Source: Phycisphaerales bacterium
GTDB lineage: Bacteria > Planctomycetota > Phycisphaerae > Phycisphaerales > UBA1924
Length of the DNA: 32,173 nucleotides
Direction of reading: 5' to 3'
NCBI GenBank assembly: GCA_030680655.1
Contig: JAUXUZ010000513.1
Location: 1 to 32,173, forward strand
Made by a program: the position numbers and the translations under genes. Positions within the stretch are counted from its first letter, which is position 1; the number at the start of each line of letters is the position of its first letter. Below are positions 25,492 to 32,173 of the stretch, one piece after another. Below the pieces are notes generated by a model. The model was not told the DNA's origin. It searched no databases and was given only the letters and a program-made list of their open reading frames with translations.

Positions 25492-27081
25492 TCAGCCGAT
25501 CACGATCGAGTTCTTGCCGTGCCGCTTGGCTTCCAGCAGCGCTCCATCGGCCACGGCCAGCACCCGCTCTGGGGTCAGGCCGTCCCACGGGAACGTCGCC
25601 AGGCCGCCGCTGATCGTCAGACGTCCGACCGCTTCTGGCCCAAGGCGGGGGAACCGGTGCGACTCGATCGCCGCCTGGAACCGAGCGGCGGCGCCCTGCG
25701 CCGTCGTCGGGTGCTTGCTGCCGGGCGCCCGTGGCCCGTGCGGCTCGAAGAACACCACGGCGAACTCATCGCCGCCGATCCGGCAGACGCGGTCCTCGTT
25801 GCGAACAAGCGAACGCAGCAGGCGAACCGTCTCGGTCAGAATCTGGTCCCCCGCCGCGTGCCCGTAGCGGTCGTTAAACGTCTTGAAGTTGTCAACATCG
25901 AGCATCAGCACCGAGAGGTCGTGGCGCTTCCGCCCGGCCTGCTCCATCGCCGCGGGGAGGAATCGGTCGAAGAACCTTCGGTTGTACGCGCCGGTGAGTG
26001 CGTCAGTCAGCGCGCTGCGGCAGGCCTGCGCGTGCGCCTGGCGCAGCACCAGCCAGCCGCCGAGCCACGAAGCGCCGTCGGCGAGCTGGTCGGGCCGAGC
26101 GGTCGAGCTCGTCAGGTGCCCGACCACCTCGTCGCCCACTCTCACCGGCGCTCCCGCGGGCGTGTGTGTTGCCGCACCGGCGGACGCAAGGAAGCTCACG
26201 TCGGGAGCGGCCATCCGGTGCCTCAGCAGCGCGACCGCCGCCGGCAGCGGGTTGCGCCCCGCCGTTACCTGCACCAGCACATCCCGATCGTCGATCGTCG
26301 AACGCAGCGGGACGTCGATCGGGCCCTCTACCGAATCGAGCGCCATGCCCTGCAGGTCAAGGGCGATCGGGTCGCCGAGCAGGTCCGCCGGTGCCTCGGT
26401 CGGGCGGCCCGCCGGGCCTTCACCGCCAGCACCAACTTCGTTCATGCGGACCGCTGAGCCAATCGGACGCGGCACAATCGGCTGGCGAGCCGCGGGCGTC
26501 ACGACGACCACCGGACGGGTCGCGGCCGGCTGCTCCGGGGCGGCCTGTGCACGCGCGGGTGTACTCGCGTGAGGGGCGCGAACCTGTGGCGGGATCGCGC
26601 TGCCGACGATGAACCCCTGGGGGACCGCGCCGCCCTCAGTGTCGAGCATCAGCCCGGGCGTTGCCTGCCGGTAGGCGGGGCCTTCGTTCGCACCGTTGCG
26701 GCCGTTCGTCCCCGCGACGGCGGGCAGACGGCGCAGCAACTCACGCAGCGACTCCGCGGAAGCCTCGGGACGGATCACGCCGTCAAAGCCGTGCTGGCTC
26801 GGCGCAGTCGCGGTGCTCACGATCACGCGGACGCGCGGGCAGATCATCCGCAGCGAACCGACCATGTCGGCGGCGTCCACCATCGACTCGACCTCCGGCC
26901 CGATGATCACCACCGCGTCGGCGGGGGACTGATCGTCGATCGGCTGGCTCAACTCTCCGACGAGCTCCACCGGCGTCTTGACGCGAAGCAGTTCGATCGC
27001 CGGGTCGCGGCGCAGCGTGGCGTCAAGCCCCGTCCGCCCCGCCAGAATGACACGTAGTGACGCCTCCTGCACCTGACTCAA
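25492..27081 (-). CDS. GGDEF-domain diguanylate cyclase with receiver-like N-terminus
   Basis: DALTGAYNRRFFD, LDVDNFKTFNDRYGHAAGDQIL, RIGGDEFAVVFFEPHG; RNED five residues before GGDEF matches an I-site. Confidence 0.92.
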   Translation of the reverse strand: MSQVQEASLRVILAGRTGLDATLRRDPAIELLRVKTPVELVGELSQPIDDQSPADAVVIIGPEVESMVDAADMVGSLRMICPRVRVIVSTATAPSQHGFDGVIRPEASAESLRELLRRLPAVAGTNGRNGANEGPAYRQATPGLMLDTEGGAVPQGFIVGSAIPPQVRAPHASTPARAQAAPEQPAATRPVVVVTPAARQPIVPRPIGSAVRMNEVGAGGEGPAGRPTEAPADLLGDPIALDLQGMALDSVEGPIDVPLRSTIDDRDVLVQVTAGRNPLPAAVALLRHRMAAPDVSFLASAGAATHTPAGAPVRVGDEVVGHLTSSTARPDQLADGASWLGGWLVLRQAHAQACRSALTDALTGAYNRRFFDRFLPAAMEQAGRKRHDLSVLMLDVDNFKTFNDRYGHAAGDQILTETVRLLRSLVRNEDRVCRIGGDEFAVVFFEPHGPRAPGSKHPTTAQGAAARFQAAIESHRFPRLGPEAVGRLTISGGLATFPWDGLTPERVLAVADGALLEAKRHGKNSIVIG

Positions 27082-27662
27082 CGCTGATCTCCCTTCGCGT
27101 TCCCGTCCCCGTCGAAACCCTTTGGCCCGTTCCGGCCGAGCAACATCGCCAGTTCGTCGGCGCTGAGTACATCAGAGGCCGACGACGTGTGCTCAGTGAT
27201 AGGCAGACTCGGCCCGATCGGGCGCGGCGCATCGTCACCGGTCAGTCGCAGGTGCGGCTTGCCGATCGCCCGCGCGGGCGCCGGCCTGGGCTCTGGCGCG
27301 GGCCGCTCGGGGGCGCCCCAGTTCACAAGGTCCTGGTCCTCCACCATGCGAAGGACCTGCGCACCCCCCGGCTCGTAGGCGTACACCACCACGCCCGGCG
27401 CGTACTTCCGCAGGGCGAGCGCAAGCTGCGCTGCGCCGGTCAGGCGCTGCGGCTCGCACATCACCAGCAGCGTCCCCGCGCCCATCACGCACGCGTGGGC
27501 CATGGCCCAGAGGTCGCTCTCGACCACAAGTGGTTCTACACCGCGCTTCCGCAGGCTCTCCAGCAGCGAGGCGGCCGCATCCGCACCGGCAGCGCGCGCC
27601 ATCCATACGACAGCCCTAGGCGTTGCCTGCTGCCTGCTGTCGGATTCGCTGCGCGCGCCCAT
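27078..27662 (-). CDS. Hypothetical protein, possibly Rossmann/CheY-like; overlaps the start of the GGDEF gene by 4 bp
   Basis: 195-codon ORF, alternating alpha/beta pattern (AVVWMARAAG...VVESD...LLVMCEPQ...VVVYAYEPGG). Confidence 0.65.
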   Translation of the reverse strand: MGARSESDSRQQATPRAVVWMARAAGADAAASLLESLRKRGVEPLVVESDLWAMAHACVMGAGTLLVMCEPQRLTGAAQLALALRKYAPGVVVYAYEPGGAQVLRMVEDQDLVNWGAPERPAPEPRPAPARAIGKPHLRLTGDDAPRPIGPSLPITEHTSSASDVLSADELAMLLGRNGPKGFDGDGNAKGDQR

Positions 27663-27754
27663 ACCACGCCCTTCGAGGAAGGAAGTTACCGGTCGTCTGA
27701 CCTACGCGCAAAGTCTACCTCAAAGTTCGGACGATGGTGGGGTATTACCGGACC

Positions 27755-28915
27755 TCAGGCCTCATTCTGTGCAAGAAACCGGGCAACAACCTCCGCCCCG
27801 TCGGCTGGAGGCAGCCCGGCAGCCCTGCTGGCGAGGTCGGCCAGGCGGTTTGGGTCGAGCAGCAGCCCCTCGATTACCCGCCCCGCCTCCGCGAGGTTGG
27901 CGCCTGCGTCGATGCGATCGGTGCAGACCACGGCTGCGCCCCGCTCGACCAACGGACGTGTGTTGTGCTGCTGGTGGTTGTCGGCGTGATACGGATAGGG
28001 CAGGAAGACGCAAGGCACACGATTGCACCAGGCCTCCGCGACGCCCCCCGCTCCCGCCCGCGAGACCGCCAGGTCAGCCGCGCCCCACCAAAGACCCATC
28101 TGCCTGGTGAACGGCGTGACCACCGCCTGAATGCCCGCGTTTGCGTACGCGCCAATCAGTTCATCCGCGCCGTCGTTTCCGCACTGGTGAATCACCTGCC
28201 ACCGGCGGTCGGTGAACGAGTCGGGATGCGACTGGGCGATCGCCACCATGAGCGTGTTGATCGACGTTGCGCCGAGGCTCCCGCCCGTGACCATCAGCAC
28301 AGGACGATGCTCGTCGATCCCCAGTGCGCGTCGGCACGCTCCCTTGTTGCCGGGTGCCGCAGCGGCCGCCCGCACGATCGGGCTGATCAGTTGCCACGCG
28401 GGATGGGCGGCGTCCGCGTAGGTCGTAAACGCCACGCCGGTGCAGCGCCGGGCAATCCAGTTGTTCGCCTTGCCCGGGGTGGCGTCGATATTGACAAGCG
28501 TGACCGGCACACGCTCAACGCGTGCGGCCTGCACCGCGGGAGCCGCGACAAAGCCGCCCAGCGCGACCATCCGCACCGCTCCACCCTCGCTGCGAGCAGC
28601 ACGGATTGCGCCGCGCGCTGCGCGCACCGATCCCGGCCAGTTGCTGATGAACTTCCAGAGTGCCCGGGGGCGCACACCGGCCGGTTTGGCCGAAAGCGCG
28701 GTAAAGGCGACGCCCTCCGCCTCCAGCACCCGCCGGTCGATGTCGCGGTCGGAGCAGAGAAAGAGTACCTTCGCGTTGGGCAAAATGGCCCGGAGCTTTT
28801 CGGCGATCGCCAGGCCCGGGTAGAGGTGCCCGCCTGTGCCGCCGCCGGCGAAGATGAACGTGGGTGTTGTTGCGGTTGGCGCGGGTGGGGGGATGTCAGT
28901 AGATGGCATGCGCAC
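27755..28915 (-). CDS. murG: UDP-N-acetylglucosamine--N-acetylmuramyl-(pentapeptide) pyrophosphoryl-undecaprenol GlcNAc transferase
   Basis: FAGGGTGGHLYPGLAIAEKL, VTGGSLGATSIN, SRAGAGGVAEAWCNRVPCVFLPYPY. Confidence 0.95.
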   Translation of the reverse strand: MRMPSTDIPPPAPTATTPTFIFAGGGTGGHLYPGLAIAEKLRAILPNAKVLFLCSDRDIDRRVLEAEGVAFTALSAKPAGVRPRALWKFISNWPGSVRAARGAIRAARSEGGAVRMVALGGFVAAPAVQAARVERVPVTLVNIDATPGKANNWIARRCTGVAFTTYADAAHPAWQLISPIVRAAAAAPGNKGACRRALGIDEHRPVLMVTGGSLGATSINTLMVAIAQSHPDSFTDRRWQVIHQCGNDGADELIGAYANAGIQAVVTPFTRQMGLWWGAADLAVSRAGAGGVAEAWCNRVPCVFLPYPYHADNHQQHNTRPLVERGAAVVCTDRIDAGANLAEAGRVIEGLLLDPNRLADLASRAAGLPPADGAEVVARFLAQNEA

Positions 28916-28918
28916 GCC

Positions 28919-30214
28919 TCAGACAGAAAGCGGCTCGCACGCGCCAGCGGCCATTGCCCGGTCGGCCCGGTCCGTCGTGTTGGCGGTGGTTTCCTGCGGT
29001 TGCTCCGCTGTGCTCTCCGTGCCTGTACTGGCGGCGAAGGTCGATGCGATGCGGTCCATGTTGATCAGCAGGCCAAGCGAAGCCGCCGTCAGGATCCATC
29101 CCGTGCCGCCTGAGGAGAGCAGCGGCAGCGCGATCCCCTTTGTCGGCGCCATGCCCGTTACCACCGCCATGTTGATCACCGCCTGCAGGCCAACGGTCGA
29201 GACCACACCGAGCCCGATCAGTTTCAGGATCAGCGGCTTCTGCCGGCTCACGATCGAGAGCCCGGCCCACACGATGGCGCCATAGAGCACCGCGACCAGG
29301 AGTGCGCCGGGAATCCCCATCTCCTCGCAGATGTTGGCGAAGATGAAGTCCGTCTCGGTCTCGGGCAGGTAGCCGAACTTGTTCAGCCCGTTGCCTAGAC
29401 CGCGCCCAAACCCCTCACCGCTGCTCACCGCGACCATCGACTGGATCATGTGGTACCCCTTGCCCTGCGGGTAGAGGTAGGGGTTGATGAACGAGGTGAT
29501 CCGCTCAAGGCGGTAGGGGCTCGTGATCACCGCGGCGACAAAGGCCAGCGCGCCGACCGGGATCGCCGCCGCAAAGTGCCAGATCTTCGCCCCGGCGGCC
29601 ATGAACATCGTGGCGGCCACCAGCACGATCAGCACGGCGGTCCCAAGGTCTTCTTTGACAATGACGGCGCACACGATCGCCACGGCCGCCAGCCCGGGTA
29701 CGACACCCTTCCAGAGGTCGCTGATGCGTTCGCGCCCGCCCTGTCCGCTCCCGATCCGCCAGCAGTACCATGCGACGAGCCCGATCATCGCCCACTTGGC
29801 GATCTCAGAGGGTTGAACGGAGAGTTCCCGCATGCCGGGAATAGGCACGTTCAACCAGCGGTTTGCGCCGTTAACGTGCCGCCCAAAGCCGGGGATGTAC
29901 ACAAGCAGCAGGCAGCAGATGACAAGGCCGGCACCGATCCACAGCGGCTTGAGCGTCCACCCTCCCCAGCGATCGTCGATCGGACCGGTCGCAACCGGGT
30001 TGTTGACCCCCGGGGCGAGCCGCAGAAGCGGAAGCCGCGCCGTCAGGATCATCGCGAGTACGGCAAGGACGGCGTACACGCTCGACCGGCTGGTCAGCAC
30101 GCTTTGAATTGAGACCGGGCGGCCGACGTCCATCAGCGAGCTGTTGACCATCACCACGCCCAGGCAGAGCAGGCCGAGGACCGAAAGCGCAACAACGTGA
30201 CCGGGTTTGAGCAT
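28919..30214 (-). CDS. ftsW: SEDS family peptidoglycan polymerase FtsW
   Basis: GANRWL, QPSEIAKWA, KEDLGTA, GYHMIQSMVAVSSGEGFGRGLGNGLNKFGYLPETETDFIFANICEEMG; directly upstream of murG. Confidence 0.94.
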   Translation of the reverse strand: MLKPGHVVALSVLGLLCLGVVMVNSSLMDVGRPVSIQSVLTSRSSVYAVLAVLAMILTARLPLLRLAPGVNNPVATGPIDDRWGGWTLKPLWIGAGLVICCLLLVYIPGFGRHVNGANRWLNVPIPGMRELSVQPSEIAKWAMIGLVAWYCWRIGSGQGGRERISDLWKGVVPGLAAVAIVCAVIVKEDLGTAVLIVLVAATMFMAAGAKIWHFAAAIPVGALAFVAAVITSPYRLERITSFINPYLYPQGKGYHMIQSMVAVSSGEGFGRGLGNGLNKFGYLPETETDFIFANICEEMGIPGALLVAVLYGAIVWAGLSIVSRQKPLILKLIGLGVVSTVGLQAVINMAVVTGMAPTKGIALPLLSSGGTGWILTAASLGLLINMDRIASTFAASTGTESTAEQPQETTANTTDRADRAMAAGACEPLSV

Positions 30215-30457
30215 CTGGGCTCAAGTATCGGCGCGGTGCTGGGCGCGGGAGCAGAAGTGGCCTCGCATCAACGGCCTGGCCTCTTGTCAGTGCCCGAGCC
30301 GGATTCTGTGGCTTGGCGTTTCGTCGGCCGGCTGCTCCCCTCCGCCGCGTCCGCTCCATACACTCCCTCCCGGGCGCGGCTTTGCACTGTCCGGCTTGTG
30401 TTCGGTCCTCTTTCATCCCCTGGCGCACGTGCCCTTATTCACGGAAGACCACCCAGC

Positions 30458-30769
30458 ATGCTCATCCTCGTTGTCGGCAAGCACATGGACGTGACCGAGG
30501 CCATCAAGACCTACACCGAAGGCAAGTGCGCCAAGCTGGTTAAGCACTTTGACGGGATCCAGCAGATCACCGTGCGCGTCGAGCAGCAGCCCCACGGCAA
30601 GGGGTTCGTCGCCGAGGTGAACTGCGACGTTGAGAAGCACGCGGACTTCATCGGGAAGGCCGACCACGCCGACCTGTACGCCGCGATCGACGATTCCATC
30701 AGCAAGGTTGACCGCCAGATCGTTGCCTTCAAGGAACAACTCAAGACGGGCAAGCACCACGCCCACTGA
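30458..30769 (+). CDS. hpf: Ribosome hibernation promoting factor (short HPF/RaiA type)
   Basis: VVGKHMDVTEAIKTYTEGKCAKLVKHF...KGFVAEVNCDVEKHADFIGKADHADLYAAIDDSISKVDRQI; 103 aa. Confidence 0.92.
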   Translation: MLILVVGKHMDVTEAIKTYTEGKCAKLVKHFDGIQQITVRVEQQPHGKGFVAEVNCDVEKHADFIGKADHADLYAAIDDSISKVDRQIVAFKEQLKTGKHHAH

Positions 30770-30837
30770 CCCGATCCAGTGATCGTTCTCCTCCCCGACC
30801 CTTCAGCGGCACCCGAGACAAAGCGAGGTTCCCTGCG

Positions 30838-31308
30838 ATGAAACTCACCGAGATCGTCTCTTCCGGGGCGATCATCGCCAACCTGAACGCCAAGGACCGC
30901 GACGCGGCCGTCGTCGAGCTGATCGATGCGCTGATCGCCGCCGGTTCGGCGCGCCAGGAGGCGCGGGAAGAACTGATCGCGATCCTCCTGGAGCGAGAGC
31001 GCAAGAGCACCACCGGGTTCGGAGCCGGCATCGCGGTCCCCCACGCGAAGCACAAGAGCGTGCGACGCGTGTGCGCAGCGGTGGGCCTCTCGCCGACTGG
31101 GCTCGATTTCGCGAGCATCGATCTTCAGCCGGTCTACAGCGTCGTCCTCCTGCTCTCGCCCGACGACAAGCCCGAGGAGCATCTTCAGGCGATGGAGGCG
31201 GTCTTCAAGGTCCTCTCCCAGGAGACGTTCCGCCGACTCCTCCGCCAGGCCTCGACGCCCGACGAGGTCAAGGCGCTCCTGGAGGAGATCGACGCCCAGC
31301 ACGTGTAA
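30838..31308 (+). CDS. PTS EIIA component (PtsN/fructose type)
   Basis: STTGFGAGIAVPHAKH active-site His; EIIA fold pattern. Confidence 0.9.
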   Translation: MKLTEIVSSGAIIANLNAKDRDAAVVELIDALIAAGSARQEAREELIAILLERERKSTTGFGAGIAVPHAKHKSVRRVCAAVGLSPTGLDFASIDLQPVYSVVLLLSPDDKPEEHLQAMEAVFKVLSQETFRRLLRQASTPDEVKALLEEIDAQHV

Positions 31309-31405
31309 GTGAGGGCGTCGGCGACGGGTGTCCGGCTACGCAAGGGGTCGTCCGCGCCGCCCGCTTCGTTCTTCGAATCATCTTCAACCGCCCGGTCTTT
31401 CCAGC

Positions 31406-31678
31406 ATGCCCACCTGCCGCGCCATCGTGACCATCGTCAACCGGCTCGGGCTGCACGCCCGCCCGGCGATGGTGTTCGTTGACGCCGCGAACCTCTTCCA
31501 GTCGGTCGTCACGGTCAAGCGTGACGATCAGGAGGTTGACGGCAAGAGCATCATGATGATGATGCTGCTCGCGGCCACGCAGGGCACGCAGCTTGAGCTT
31601 GTCGCCGACGGGGAAGACGCCGAGGCCGCGATCGCTCGGCTCACCGCCCTCGTCGCGGCGGGGTTCGACGAAGAGTGA
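31406..31678 (+). CDS. HPr family phosphocarrier protein
   Basis: NRLGLHARPAMVFVDAAN (His site) and VDGKSIMMMMLLAATQGT (Ser region). Confidence 0.92.
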   Translation: MPTCRAIVTIVNRLGLHARPAMVFVDAANLFQSVVTVKRDDQEVDGKSIMMMMLLAATQGTQLELVADGEDAEAAIARLTALVAAGFDEE

Positions 31679-31781
31679 CAAGCGTCCGCGTCTCTTCGGT
31701 CGGATCACGTGACGTTGATCGCACCGCGGGATAGCATCGCTCGGGTCAGGCCACGCCCGGCCGCTTCAGCAAGGAGACCCC

Positions 31782-32173
31782 ATGTCTATCCGCTCCGGCA
31801 GCCTCGCCCGTATCGCCCTCGCCCTGCTCGCCTGCACCGCCCTGGGTGCCTGTGCCACCGCCCCGGCCCTGCAGAGTGAACGCGACGCCCTTGTGACTTC
31901 AGCCGACGCCGCGGTCGCCAGGGCCAAGTCGGCCGATCCGTCGATGGCGACGATCCTCGGCGCGGCGGACACCTACGCCGTGTTCCCCACGATCGGCAAG
32001 GCCGCGATCGCCATCGGCGGCGCGTACGGCAAGGGCGTTCTCTACGAGAACGGGGCGTTGGCGGGGTACTGCGACCTCGTTCAGGCCTCGATCGGGCTGG
32101 CGCTTGGGGCGCAGTCCTACACAGAGATCATCGTGTTCAAGTCGCCCGAGGCCCTCGAGCACTTCAAGGCCGG
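31782..32173 (+). CDS. SYLF/YSC84-like lipid-binding lipoprotein (truncated by window edge)
   Basis: Lipobox ALGAC; ADTYAVFPTIGKAAIAIGGAYGKGVLYENGALAGYCDLVQASIGLALGAQSYTEIIVF. Confidence 0.85.
   Translation, partial: MSIRSGSLARIALALLACTALGACATAPALQSERDALVTSADAAVARAKSADPSMATILGAADTYAVFPTIGKAAIAIGGAYGKGVLYENGALAGYCDLVQASIGLALGAQSYTEIIVFKSPEALEHFKA

Noticed and set aside
24588-25613. 341-aa plus-strand ORF
   Set aside because: Antisense to the Cof-type HAD gene; composition of a shadow ORF.
27734-29113. 459-aa plus-strand ORF
   Set aside because: Antisense to murG; no recognisable motif and biased composition.

Overview
GC-rich chromosomal window whose gene content and C-terminal sorting signals suggest a planctomycete of the Phycisphaerae type (inference). 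(1) 235-8963 (+): a compact, mostly overlapping cbb3-type cytochrome oxidase operon: fused ccoNO, ccoQ, a short mono-haem ccoP, ccoG, fixH-like, a TauE/SafE-like membrane protein, ccoI, ccoS. (2) 9009-14943 (+): an accessory island with a small dockerin-like ORF and three tandem secreted modular proteins. Each of the three ends in a nearly identical 82-codon module (two EF-hand-like 'DNNDF(V/I)VFID.FF' repeats between Cys residues). N-terminal domains vary, the gene structure is mosaic, and each gene has its own strong terminator. (3) 15039-18934 (-): threonine synthase, Aat, a PEGA/SHOCT-like lipoprotein and a CPBP protease. (4) 19146-21542 (+): a tandem pair of LolA/DUF2092-like secreted proteins; the second carries a thioredoxin-fold domain with no CxxC. 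(5) 21593-30214 (-): a trypsin-like protease with a PEP-CTERM-like tail, APH-like kinase, RsmA, Cof-type HAD, a GGDEF protein, a hypothetical protein, MurG and FtsW. (6) 30458-end (+): hpf, PTS EIIA, HPr, and a SYLF/YSC84 lipoprotein cut by the window edge. Most promising for follow-up: the dockerin-like anchoring cluster (including the ORF in frame behind ccoS, the B/C leader hairpin and the mosaic paralogy), and a structured ftsW-hpf intergenic region with RNase P-like motifs. All family assignments come from reading motifs; no database search was run.
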